Assembly: GCA_020086605.1 (NCBI GenBank) | Contig: JACBWW010000049.1 | Coordinates: 4,726,469-4,790,468, forward strand | Source: Lanius collurio | Lineage: Eukaryota > Chordata > Aves > Passeriformes > Laniidae | DNA length: 64,000 nucleotides | Direction: 5' to 3' | Part shown: one piece after another, positions 48,117 to 60,700 of the stretch | Layout of the letters: each line of letters opens with the position of its first letter | Position numbering within the stretch: position 1 is the first letter of the stretch | Notes under the pieces: generated by a model | The model's input: only the letters and a program-made list of their open reading frames with translations | What the model was told of the DNA's origin: nothing | The model's database searches: none | Made by a program: the position numbers and the translations under genes

Positions 48117-50807
48117 TTATTAAAAACAATCCTTTTGTTGCTTGCTTTTGTTTTTTTAAAGAGTATTTTCTTCACAAACTTGCCTTTCTGTTGGCACCAT
48201 TCTAAGTCAGGAAAATATGTGGGGTTTTATTTTTAAAAAAGACACATTCCTGTGAGCAATATTAAAAAACAATAACAAAATTCTGTCTGAGCTTTTCAGA
48301 CTTTACATGGAAAATATTTGTTATTCATCTGCTTGGAAAATTACATAAGCCTTGCTCATGTTCTCTCTTTGGTGGAGTTTAGATAACTCGTGGTTCAGAA
48401 GGCTCAATATTGATTCCCACTTGACTCTTGAAACACCAGTCCCAGAGCTGTGTGTTTCTCAGAGCATCTCTGCTTACTAATTTGCCTGCAAATGCCAGAG
48501 CCAGGAGGTTCACTTTCATTTCTCTGCCACAAAAAATAAAAGCAACCTTGTGACTGATTGCAGCTGATGAGAGGTAAAAGCAACATGGGTACAAATGTTT
48601 CATTTCATTGCTGCATCCTCACAACGCTGCAGTCAGGATGTGGCACAGACACTGCACATGAGCCCTGTGTGTCCCTGCCAGGCTGGTTCAGCTCTGGCAT
48701 GAGTGGGGAAGATGGCAGAGCTGGGTTTAAGGCTTTTATTTTCCCCTCCTTTTTTTCCACATCTCTACAGCTCAATTGCCATCCCTCAGCAGGTTTGTCC
48801 CCCTGCACTGCTCTGACCAGCAGCTGCTCAGTTGTTGCTTTGTTTTCCCCTCTCCAGTCCCAGCATCCTAAATCTCAGCATCTGCAGCTGGTGACAACCA
48901 TTTGCACCATGGCTTGTATTGTCATAAATAAACAGGGAATTCAGGTTACAGCACACACATGTCCCAGTGCTGGATATTACCAAGCAAATAATTCACTTGC
49001 CCAGAAAGCTCTAAACACCCTAAATAGATGACCAGGAAGCTTTTTCTAGGGTCCTTTTCCATCAGTTTGCTGTCTGGGTGGGCTCATATTAAACACAGCC
49101 CTCCCCTTCAATCTATAACCACAGATTTGCAGAGAATGTTTTATTTTATTGCTCTGCACACAGCAAACCAGTCAGGGAGGGAAAGGTGAGGGAAACTCCA
49201 CACAGCTGAAAGCTTTGCTGGCCTCTCCTTTGTTTTGCCTTATCTAGAAAGCCACAAGAGATAGATATAATCCCTCCAGATTTTGAGTCTACAAAGCAGC
49301 TACAGCAGCTAGGCCTGAGAAGTGATTGTAACACTGATGATGGATGCTCTCTTAGCAATCTGTAGTCTTCTCTTTGTAAGAAATACCTGTTGTCCACTTC
49401 TCCCAACACATCTGGAAGCAGGAGGTACACAAAGCTACCAAAAATAAATGTGGGCAGGTAAAGGTAAGAGGAGCAGGAACTTCCTTCCAAAACAGGCTGA
49501 GTGGTAGAAAAAAGACTCTGCTGGATACCTTTTTAACAGGTGTTTTGGGACTTGCCAATGATTTTAACAGCAAGATCTACCAAACTGGAGTTAACAACCT
49601 TTAGCCTGGTTGTGATTCATATCCAAAACTTTATAGGGAGGTTTCATGGCCCGCTGTTTCTTGTTAGCAAAAAGGGAATTAAGGTCTTTAAAGGGGGATA
49701 TGGACAAATTCCTCTTTATTCATGCTGTAAGAACCTGTCTCTGCAGTGTATGGACTGGGGGGAAGATCAAAGAGTGCACATACCCATAGTCACTCTCTTT
49801 TGCAAGAGAGGAGGTGAAAGCCAATTTCAAATTTATTTAGCTGTAAATGCCTGCCTCACAGAACCACCATGTTAACAAATTGAAACAAATCCCAAAACGA
49901 TGGACAAGCTCTAATAGACATACAACAAGTTATCACAGATATCACTCCTTTCATTTGCCCTGACCTGAATGTCAGCACGTTATCATCCCAGCTCAGGCCC
50001 ATCTAGAAAAGACTGGTTTTAATTTGCTCCACAGAATGGATGCAAGCTCCAAACATTGCTCATACCTGATAAAGGCTCATTCTCCAAGACTGGCAAATCT
50101 GGCTGCTTCTGTGGTGACTCTTCTTCTTCATCATCTTCTTCCTTTTATGTTGCATTTCCGAATAGAAAGCAGAAAAAAAAAAAAAAAGAGGGAAAATGCA
50201 AACCATTAAACTTTGTCAAAACAAGACAGAAAATTTTGAATGGTACTAATACAGAACAGAAACATGAATTACATCAAAACCATCTCTCATCAGTCCTGTA
50301 ACTCATGCCTAACCTTAAAGCAAGGCTTTCAAGAGCCCTGTGTCAGGCATCACCTCCCCATAATGCCAGTAGTACTTCAGGAGGAGGTGAAGCTCAGAAA
50401 TCCTGTGAAGCCTCAGAGGACTACACAGAATTTGACTGAAAAAGGGGCCTGGAGCCAGCTCTAAATCCAAGATTTAACCTAGACACTTGAACCCAGTGTT
50501 GCCTGTCTCATGCTCCAGCTGAAGTCATTAAGCTTATCTGTCCATTTCAGAAGAGAAAGTTTTACTAGAATTATTCAACTTTCCCATATTAAAATACTAA
50601 CTCAATTTCTTTGAAAAATCCATCTATGCCAAACACAGAACAAAGCAAAAGGCTGAATTATTATTTTTTTTGAGATTTTGCACTTTGATAAGTGAATGTC
50701 TTCAGCATTGAGAGGAAAAATCTGTTCACAGCTAAACTTCTGATTCACCATCTCAGATGTTTTGAGCTAGATCAGACGAGCCCTGCCATCTATTGTATCA
50801 GCAATAG
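48117..50807. other. Intergenic-like DNA, no gene seen
   Basis: Unique sequence with a run of about 15 A residues near 50169. The 157-codon plus frame at 48558-49031 has no recognisable domain. Confidence 0.4.
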
Positions 50808-51280
50808 TGTGTCCAGCAGGACCAGGACAGTGATTCTTCCCCTGAACTCAGCACTGGCGAGGCCTCACCTCAAATACTGAGGTCAGATTTGAGGCCCTCA
50901 TGACAAGAAAGACATTGACAGGCTGGAACAAGTCCAGAAAAGGACAACAGAGCTGGGGAAGGGTCTGGAGCACAAGTCTGATGAGGAGCAGTGGGAGATG
51001 GGAGGGAGTTCAGCCTAAAGAAAAGGAAGCTTCTAACTCTGTAACTCCCCGACAGGAGGGTGTAGCCAGGTGGGGGTCGGTCTCTCCTCCCAACTAACAA
51101 GGGATATGAGAACAGGAAATGGCCTCGAGTTGCCCCAGGGGAGGTTTATGCTGGATATTAGGAACAGGTTTTTTACCACGAGTGCTGCCAAGCAGTGGAA
51201 CAGACTGCCCATGGAAGTGGCTGGGTGAGTCCTAGAGGTGTTTAAAAGATGTGTTGTTGTGACACCTGGGGACATGGACA
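50808..51280 (+). mobile_element. CR1 LINE fragment lacking its 3' end
   Basis: From GTGTCCAGCAGGACCAGGAC through GAGGCCTCACCTCAAATACTG to TTTAAAAGATGTGTTGTTGT this follows CR1 from the end of ORF2 into the 3' region. Unlike most CR1 copies it stops before the terminal hairpin and tail, so the true 3' end was lost or replaced after insertion. Boundaries are approximate. Confidence 0.82.
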
Positions 51281-52729
51281 GGAGTGTGAGGGAGGCAGCC
51301 TGGAGGGCTCTGTGCTGGCAGTGGCAAAATGCCACAGAACTGCTGGCAAGGCAGGGAGACGCTGCCGGAGCATAAAGCAGGCAGATCATATTCGTCTTTC
51401 AGAGTAGTATTTCCAGATTAAATATAAGAGGGAAGCTCAGAGAGGTCAGAGGCTGAGATTGACTTTCAGAATGGTGCCTTTGACGTCCAAAGAGGGAGGA
51501 CAGGCTTATTAAAAATGCAGTGTGGATTGCAAATCTGTCACACACCCAAGCCACCATGGAGCGGGAGGATGGATGAGGCGGTTATGGAGAACCTGCTGAC
51601 AACGACAGCCTCTCGAGTGACGGGTCAGTGAATAGTTTGCTGCTATTCAGCACTGTTTTGACAGAAACTACACAAAGCAACTGTGTGGGGGGCAAGGAGC
51701 AAATGTTCTCTTCCACTTGGAAGCTTGTTTAAAATCTTGTGGTGGGAAATAAGACCATGAATGAGAATTAAGTTCTGCATTGATTTAGGAAAATCAGTTT
51801 AGTGAGGCGGAACAGAGAGGGGAGAGAAGCAAAGGGGGAATTGTGGGAATTGAGGGAAGGAGATGGCAGCAGCAAAGACAGAGAGGAAGAGCAGGCAATG
51901 CCACTGAGACATGCTGGGTGAAGGCTCCACCAGCTTCTGCCATCTCCCTGGCTTTCCACTGCTGTGTCCACTCTGGAGCACACCAGGTTCCACCTGCTGC
52001 TCTGTTTCTTGGCCACAGTGAAAATCCCTGTAAGAGACTAAAGCTGACAGTGTTCAGCACAAGGGTAAATGCCAAGAGGAAGCCACACCATCTGCAGGCA
52101 AAGGTTTTGCATGCCCTGCACCATTTCACTCCCTCTCATATTTTATCCCTTAGCAGCTGTCTGATGGCTGCCTCACCACCATCATGGCAGCACCATTAAC
52201 TTGTTGCAAATTGAACCTCCCCCATAGGAAAATTCTGGATAGAAGATTCTATATAGGAAATCCTTCATGTTTGGTGGAAATTTAAAAACAACAGTATTCA
52301 TCAGATGTTGAAGGCAGTGACTCTTGAAATGATGCCAAGTTGCCTCACAGGTGTTTAGTTTGGGTTTGAGCTTATGGATGAGTGGGGTGTGCTGTAAGTG
52401 CTCTGTTCTCATTTTAAAAGCCATACTCTGTCTCCAAAACCATCTCCTTTTTTCAGGAAATGGAAACTTCAGGCAGATTTTGGGGACAAAGAAGCCAGAT
52501 ATCCTGGAAGGTACAGATCACAATGCAGGGGGAACCTGAGACAAGGGAATTATATTACATGAGTCTTAACTGCAGCAGACCAAAAATTTTGGTGAGGGAA
52601 GCATTTATCATAGTTGCAAGATGTAGCATTGAAGCACCCAAACAAGTATAACTCACTACTGCATGGGACCCCCATTTTCTCCTGACAAAGTTCAATCAGA
52701 CTTAAATAACTTGACTGTGGTGAGGCTCA
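51281..52729. other. Intergenic-like DNA, no gene seen
   Basis: Unique sequence, GC-moderate. Overlapping minus-strand frames at 51768-52129 show no known domain. Confidence 0.4.
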
Positions 52730-52798
52730 AACAGGTTGCCCAAGGACGCTGTGGATGCTCCATCCCTGAAAGTGTTCAAGGCCAGGTTCGATGGGGCA
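52730..52798 (+). mobile_element. Short CR1 LINE fragment
   Basis: AACAGGTTGCCCAAGGACGC through GAAAGTGTTCAAGGCCAGG matches the CR1 segment upstream of the 3' end. The remainder is absent. Confidence 0.85.
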
Positions 52799-55631
52799 AT
52801 GTAGGAATCCTTAGTCAGGAGCTGCTGGGTGGATCCAAGGGGAGAGTGTCACTTTCCTGCTTTTTTTATTTTTAAGAATAAATTAATTTCTGTGTCTATC
52901 AGAAAAGCATTTCCCTCAGGCAGTAAAGGGAAGCCAGGAGAGAAGCTACATGGAGTAACAGACTCCCTGCCAGTAAGTGCTGTGAAAATCCTCTTAATGC
53001 CATCTCCCAAGGACCCTTCTGAGAAAAGGAGGATGGTCACCTCTCCATCAGCCACAGGTTTAGCTGTCTTGGATCCAGGTAAACTTTTCCAGTGCATCAA
53101 TGACTCTGGAGGTTGCAAGCACTAAACCCTGTGTCTCTCCTCACAGAGAGGGTCACACGCTCAACCCAAACCTGGGGTCGTGTGCCCAACCCAAATGGAT
53201 CAGAAAACAATGGGAAAAGCAGTACATGAGTGCTCCTCCCTGTCAGGAGTGGGCTGATAAGGAAGGGGTGGCATGGTTAATGAAATGCCAGGGGGATGAA
53301 ATAATGTCTTGAATGAAAGCACCGTGATAGGCAAGAGCCATATTTATGGGTGTGCAAGGCAAGTAACATTTCATACATATTTCAGCACTTCCAAGATAAA
53401 AATAAAAGGTTTTCTTATGGGCCTTGTGGAATAGATAAGAGGATTTATAATAGCTACATTTCTGGCCCATAATCCTTGGAAATGAATGTATTCGCTCCAC
53501 ATGCCAACTATGACATAGAGAGGAGCTACATGATCAGCTCATTCCATCACGTAATTTGGGCTGTAATAATTAAAGCTGATCTTTCTGTTTCCCCTTGGCC
53601 CAGCAGAGCGTGCATATGTATCACCCTGCAAAGAACTGGTCATATGGCTGAGAGCCAGCCATGGTTTTAGCAGTGGGATGCATGACTCTCACCCCAGGTC
53701 TTGGCCCTTTACCTCTCCTCTCTCCTGTCATGCCTCAGCTCCTCTAGCAAAGTCACCTCTGGCTTCCCACCACCACGACTGGTTTAAATTCAGCAGCACC
53801 CTTCTCATGTGAGAGTTATTTGGGAATCTATCCAGCAGGCACTCATCACCTCCATCCCTCTCCTGCAGCACAGCCGCAGCTCACTGAAAATTCGGGCAGG
53901 GTTTGACACAAGGGGAGAGCACTGGGGAGCAGAGCCCTTTGCCCCCATGAGCTGCCCCCACAGACAGACCCAGGCTGGAAGGGCTCTGCCTGGGGAAGAA
54001 GTTGAAAAGGAAGCCTAAGGCTGTGGTAAGTGGTAGATGAGTGACCATCCATGAAACTTGAAACAAAGGATTGCTAAACCTTCCTAATTCACCTCCAAAG
54101 TCCATGTCAGGGGGAAGGAGATGGGTGATAGCAGGCTATGGCTCTGTTTGGACTTTCAGCTTTGATTGTCACACGTTTCTGATGTGCCTCTGCAGCTCAC
54201 AGACAAGCCACAGAATTTTCCCGTGGCAGAAAAATCTGCCTTTGTGCCTCTCTAACATAGACTGTGTCTCTTCAGTCCCTGACAAAGAACAAAACCCACT
54301 GAGTCTCCAGGGACAAAAGTAAAGCTTGGAGAAAGCTGTGGGATCCTGAAAAAGCCATTGATAACAGGATGCACAGGAAGGATGGAGGATGGGTGTTCAC
54401 ACACGTCCTGCCTGCTGTATCTTTTCAGTGCCCACCAGGCCAGCAGGGAGCACTTGATCTGACAGATGGTTTTCTTCAGCCTGAGCAAGCCATGGGGGAC
54501 ATCACACACACCCACACTTCCCAGCTTCCGCTCCCAGGCTCTCCTAAAGTCCAGCAAAGAACCTCACTGCCCTTTCACACAAATGCCTGGAGACCAGTAG
54601 CTGCCCCCAAAGTGTCCACATCCTCATCTGAGAGCTATCAGAATTACTGCCCCAAGCAGAAAGGACTTTCTGGCTTGTTCTGACCAAAGTCCTGACACAG
54701 ACACCAGCTCCAAGTGTCCCCTTCCTCAAAGTGGCAGGAAGGTGCCACTGTGAAGGTCACTTAACATCCCATGTTTATAGTGTGATCATCACCACTCTGA
54801 GCTCCGAATAATTTAGAATAGTCTATGCATTACTCATGCAAACTTGAAATTGCCCACAAGGACCACAGGACAGGTGACAAAAGCCAGACCAGTCTCCCCA
54901 ATCCAGGGCCCAGGGTTGGTGAGGCACAGATCAGCCATTCTGAGTGTCAGATGTAATCACTGCCTTCAAAGTGGTGGAGAATGGAGTGTCTCTAATCCAC
55001 CCAGAGTGGCACTGTTTGTATGATTCACCTTGATAAAACCCATATGTAAGAACTTCTCTTGCTCAGGGCTACAACTGGCTTTAGTGGGATCCCAAAAGGT
55101 GTTTAATTCTTGGCATATAAAACACGATATAAGCTAAAAAAGAAAATCCCCTCCTATTCCATCAGCAAAGGCACCAGCCTCACCTCAAGGTCAGAAAACA
55201 GCTGCTGAGCCACACTGCCATCCATCCCTCAGCCAGGTCAGAGCTCCCTGAGCAGAAGATTCACCTTGTCTTTAATTCAGAGTGCAGGTCCAAGGCAAGC
55301 ACATTTCTCCATGAACAGAGCAAGTCACACGGCCCAAAAGCCTGTGGGAGCAAGAGGCTGTTCTTGGTTTGGGGTTTTCAGCTGCAGAAGAAGCTTCCAG
55401 ATGTGTTATAAGTGGCATGTATGCTGCCCCTTGCTGCAGGATCTGAGCTTGTCCTGCATAAAATCAATAGCAAGTCAGTGGGGAATTTCCTGGACTCATT
55501 TGATTTCTCTCTCTTTTTTTTTTTTAATGTACAAATAGGTGTATAGAAATAAATACTATTTCTCAAAATTATGTTTGAGAAAGTTTTTTGATTTTGAGAG
55601 GATTCACTTCTCACCTCATTTATTTTGTGGC
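52799..55631. other. Intergenic-like DNA with possible conserved regulatory block
   Basis: No gene recognised. The part at about 53320-53610 is AT-rich and non-repetitive, with a GATA-type AGATAAG at 53433-53439 and a TAATAATTAAAG core near 53564. It is a candidate enhancer by appearance only. The remainder is GC-moderate unique DNA. Confidence 0.35.
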
Positions 55632-56068
55632 TGTTAAGAGTTACAAGGTTAGTGGCAAAGCCAGCACGCAAAGTGGCTTTGGAAAGGGTCCTCTTTATGG
55701 TAGAATGGCTTTTCACAAAGAAGGGTGGCATTTTTACAAAGAGGGGTAGCATTTTGGAGGGGTTTAAAGCCAGTCAAACTGGTCTTGCTTGATCTCTTCT
55801 CGAAGTTCACTCCCTCTTGCTGGTTTTCCTCAAGGAAGAATGCTTTGTCACGAGCTCTCTCCAGCCCTGCCCTAGGCTTTGTGATCAAATGCTGCAGCCC
55901 ATATAAACAGCTTTTGTACTTTCTGCCTGGAAAACCTCTTTGTCCTCTCACAGAAACATTTTATCACAATATCTTTGGGCAGAAACCACTTTCCAGTTGA
56001 AATAAAAGCCTCACTTTTTCTGTCTCTAAGCCTCTTGATTGTATTAAAAGGCCCTGGATGCATCAACA
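55632..56068 (+). mobile_element. Candidate solo retroviral LTR
   Basis: The 437-bp interval begins TGTT and ends AACA, the short inverted termini of many LTRs. Inside it a 21-bp tandem repeat (55714-55734 and 55735-55755, with a partial earlier unit) sits where U3 enhancer repeats are usual. A TATAAA box is at 55902-55907 and an AATAAA signal at 56001-56006, about 100 bases later, a spacing typical of an R region. Against it, I see no clean target-site duplication and do not recognise the family. No retroviral coding sequence or primer-binding site is evident alongside. Confidence 0.35.
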
Positions 56069-57607
56069 AATTTTAAATCCACCTCAAGATGAAAAAGGCC
56101 TTTTGAACACTTAACTCTAATATCTCAGCTTGGAATCATATTCCAGTCTCCATCCTATTTGTGAAAAACAGAAAGTCAATTCTGGCCTTCCACCTTCTGG
56201 GTCTCAAAGGTGGCTCTGAGAGTAGGCTGGGCCTGCAATTATCGTGTGTCTCTAAACTGAGAAAGGGTTTGTAGAAACAAACTGAATGAAGGGGAGGAGG
56301 GAGGATCCCTGGTCTTATAATAAATACAGGATTTAAAAAAAAAAAAAACCACCTTACTTGGGACATGGCATTTTATAGATTTCTTGCAGAAAGGAGTATG
56401 TTTATGGAAAATTTTGAAAGTTTTTGCTTTTGGACCAGTCTGGAGGAAAATCAAATTTTGCTGCCTTTTGTTTTCCCAGGAATGATATACCCACCAGAAA
56501 CAGACTGTGACTTTCAAACAGCTTATCTGTAACCAACTCAGTGCTACACACAGCACATTCCCTGGTTAAACCTGTTGATTTCCCTGCTCTTTGCTCTCCT
56601 GATTTCTGCCTTTCCTGCAATATTTGCTCTGCACTTGCAAAAAGACACACATGAGCTCCTGAGTACAGACTGATTCTCACTCACCCAAAACAGAATTTAT
56701 TGACAATCACCTGAAATAGCCACATTTTTAATAATGATAGAGTGACTAAACCTGTAAGGAGAGTAGGCATTATATTAAAGCTACTTGTCCTTACTTTAGA
56801 AAGATAAGGAGACAGGAGGCTGCAACAGGAAACATTGCTTAATATTTGTGCAGAAGAGAAATCCCTTTATGTTCCCTTTTTATGACTTTTACAGCACTAC
56901 CATGACTTTTCCCCAAATCTTAAAGGAAGGACAGAGCTCACAAAAATTGATAGCGAGTCCATGCAGTGCCAAAGGGGAGATGGAAGCCCACAGTATCACA
57001 GGTGACAAACAGCTAAAGCAAAGCAGGGCCATGAGCTCTTTGAGCCAGATATTTGTCACTGAGGAGCCTGGTCAAAGTTTTCTCTGCATAAAGGAGCAGG
57101 TCAGAGGCAGACCAGAGGAGATCCATCCAAAAACTGGCTGCAAAATATCAATACAGGAGTGTCTGAGCAGTGGGAAGAGGAAATTTAAGATGGGAGCTGG
57201 ACACAGGCAGAAGGATGAGCCAGGTCTCCCTATCTGCCCTCAGCAGACACCTGTGTATTTTCTGTGTAGAGGACACAAAAATAGATCATGTTTATGACAA
57301 TTGCAGTATTTGCACAATGTTTTCACAAAGAACAAGTCATGTAGGCTTCTTTAGTCCTTCTTTACTTTCATTGACATTTGCTTAAAGTATTCTCCTTGAA
57401 ACATTTAGTTTCTAGGAAGAGTTTCATTCAGCTTCCACTGCATCCCACACTACTTCTGGTGATGCTGCCAGTGCTTGGCTGTTTTTGAGTGACTGGATAG
57501 AAGATCATTTCCTTGAATAAAAATATTCCCCCACCTCCTCACTCTTGATGTGTGTTTTGGTGCCAAGGGAAGATCCTGCTGGATCTGTGGAACTGGAAAA
57601 GGAGTAC
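56069..57607. other. Intergenic-like DNA, no gene seen
   Basis: Unique sequence with an A run near 56336-56348. The 149-codon plus frame at 56848-57297 has no known domain. Confidence 0.4.
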
Positions 57608-57715
57608 ATGTGGCACTTTGTGATAGGATTTAGTGGGCACGGTGGTGCTGAGTCAAAGGTTGGACTCAATGACCTTGGAGGTCTTTTCCAACATTAATGA
57701 TTCCATGATTCCATC
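57608..57715 (+). mobile_element. CR1 LINE 3' end fragment
   Basis: TGGTGCTGAGTCAAAGGTTG and ATGACCTTGGAGGTCTTTTCC, followed by two ATTCCATG-like tail units, match the 3' end of a CR1 subfamily distinct from the copies at 4.7 and 48 kb. The tail appears almost intact, suggesting a relatively younger copy. Confidence 0.9.
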
Positions 57716-60700
57716 CCATTATGTCCCCTAGCTAGTGAAAACAGGCAAGCAAGTTTGCTCAAAGCAAAAAGGCAAAGTTGAAAGCAAATGGGGAAGAGGA
57801 AGGGGAAAAGAAAGGAAATCCTCATCAAATCCTCATTTATATATTTGCCCTTGATGCAGCAATACTGCCAGATGGCTGAAATGTGAGGCCGAGTTGTGCA
57901 ATGCTGCAAAGGGCTTTGCAATAAGAATTGAGAAAGCAGAAGCTGCTGGTTTCTGTGGTTAAAGCCAGCTGCCAAACACCCAGGAATGGAAAATGTCCAT
58001 TCCATTCCTGCCCACTCTCAGGCTGCTGACATCCCAGCATATACTACAGGTGCTTCTCCAAGCTTGCAGGAGAGACCTACAGCAAGGAGCCTTCATGGCC
58101 CCTCTTCCCTGGGAGCCAGCTGTGCTCTGGGACACCCCCAGACCCACTCACACCTCTCATTCCTCTCCCTTCCCTAAAAGTCCCTTTGCCCCCACTGCTG
58201 CCCCTGGGCTTTTGCAGGGATCAGAGCTCCCATATCACCTGCACATTAACTGCACCAGAGCAGTGGAGGAACATGAAAAGTGGGGAAAAGATGGATTTCT
58301 GTGTCACACCCTGCCTGATATGGGAAGCACTGGGGATGCACAGCACAGCTTCCAAGCAGGGGCAACCCCTCCATCCACCGACGCACCAATAATGGGCAGC
58401 AGCACTGCCTTCACCCCACCTGCCCAAGGGGATTTACTGCATTAGCAGAGCTTGGGTATTTGGGTAAGAGGGGTCCCTTCCAGCAGAGATGGTGGGGCAG
58501 GGGAAGGGGCAGGTGGAAAAGCTACAGTCTTCTCTCTTGTTTCTCAATTGGAATTTATTTAGGAAACAAATGAATGTTTGCTCATGCATTTTCCCTTCTC
58601 CATCCTGCCCTTCATGTTGAGGTTAAAAGGGAGAAAATGGGGCAGGAGAAAGAAGTTCTCCTCTATCAGTTTGATAGAGAACTTGGAGGCTTCAGAGAAT
58701 TCCAGGTGACTGTGCAGGAAGCATTTTCAAAAAATGTGGGGTTTTGTTAGAAAAGTGGAACTGTCACTTTCCTTTTGCCAGGGGTTAAGGTCTTAGAGGA
58801 TTTCCTGACCCACAGACAAGTGTCCAGCTCAAGGCAGGTGTGGATGGGTGACAGGCATAGCACAGGTGCTTTGCTTGTGCTGCCTTGGCTAGAGAAATAC
58901 TGGAGATAATCAGATTATAAAGCTTAAAGTTGTCAGCACTGTCCTTTCCCTTACTGCCTCAGGACAGCTTTTAAAATTGTGGGTAATCTTCATCACTTCC
59001 CAATAAGTTCTCTTCCAGAAGGTGGGAGCTACAGCCACTCTTAGCTGTTCCTGTGCTCTCACACAGCAGGGGAACAGCTGAGGTTGGGTTTTTTTCTTAA
59101 TTTTTCCCTTTGTAGCACTCAGCTGATCTCCCTCGGGCCACAGCAGTGGAAGGAAATAAAGTCGCTCTGGGATGGCAGAGGCTGCTATGTGCAGGTGTCC
59201 TGTGAGAGGAGGCAGGAAGGGGCAGGGGGCTCAGTGCCTTGGCTGCCATCATCCAGCCTCATGTGCCCCCTTTCCTGGGAAGCCTCCGTGCCAGGATGGG
59301 CCAGCCAGGATGTGGGATGAGCACCCTGCTGAGCACCCTTGTGCTCCCTCCTGCTGGGTGGGACAGGTTCTGGCAGCATTACTTGGGACTTGCAAGGGAC
59401 CTCTGCAGCTCCCAGGGAAAATCAGAGCAGCCCAAAGGCTCCTCTGAACCAATCCTAGTCCCACATTTATCTGTGAGTGTGGGTGCACATTGCCTGCCAG
59501 GCTCTGGAGAGAGGGAGAAGCCTGTCAGGTGATTAAATGAGCCTAAGGGTAAATGTGCATGCCACAGACACCTTGAATAATGCTTCCAGCTTGAATCTCC
59601 AGTATTTTCTGGCCTTTAGTGGCACACCAGAGGCCTCAAGTGACACAGCAATCCAGAGGTCACTTGTGCCAAGCAGCCCTGCAGCGAGGTGCTCTGTGGG
59701 CAGGATGTAACTTCTTCAGCTTCCTGGCTTTGCACTACACGTGTGTAGGTACCACTACAATTCGCCAAGCGGATCTTCCTATTTAGATCTGTGTTCTGCA
59801 GCACCCTTCTGTGTGATATTCAGATGTGCCACATGTACAAGCCATCTCCTCCATTCTGAATTAGCATCTGGAGTCTTGGCTGTAAAACTCAAAGCAAAAA
59901 CTTTGCTTCCTGCTCCTCAGAACACCTCATCTCTCTCCTCTCCAATGCAAACCTTCCCTGCTGAGGTTCTCTAGCACTCAGGTTCTCTTGTTGGCCCTGG
60001 GGACATGCTGGGTGTCTTTTACACATTCCTTAATGGATTTCTCAACTCCCATACGCTGGTTTTGGGCGTGCCCCTTCACCATGGCAGAACTTCCTTCCTT
60101 CTGCCACCACCCTTCACTCCCAAAGAGCCTGTGCCATCCATCTATCCCTCTGCATCCAGTAATGTTCTCTTCTTGGAATAATTAAAAAATCCACCTAAAC
60201 AAACAAACAAAAAAAACTCAACCCAGAGCAAGAAACATAGACACCAGAACCAACTTTTAAAAGTCTCTGGTTACTTTTGTCTCAGAGCCCAGTGATTCAG
60301 ATTCTGCATCTCGCAAAACTGTCTGCTAAAAATATGTGACCTCTGCAAGGGGAAATACATAAATCTGCTTGGCCTCCACAAGTCACCAAACTTTCAGTGT
60401 AATGAATGTTCTGCAGTCTCTGGTTTATTTTCAACTTCACTTCTGCAATCATAAAAGTCTATTAGTACTGAAAACCTGGAATTGAACTGCCCTTTGGAAA
60501 AACTAAACTCAGATTAATGTACAACTTGGTCTGCTCAAAAGCACGAATTAGTCACGCAACGTTAAATCATTCAGATAAAAGTCTCTGAAAAGCAAGTAAC
60601 TTTCTTCCATGACCAGTACTTGGCTATTAATAAATTAATTAGTGTAATAACTGTATTTCTTGGGTATTAGTCACTCAGATGGGGGTCACTGTATTCTTGT

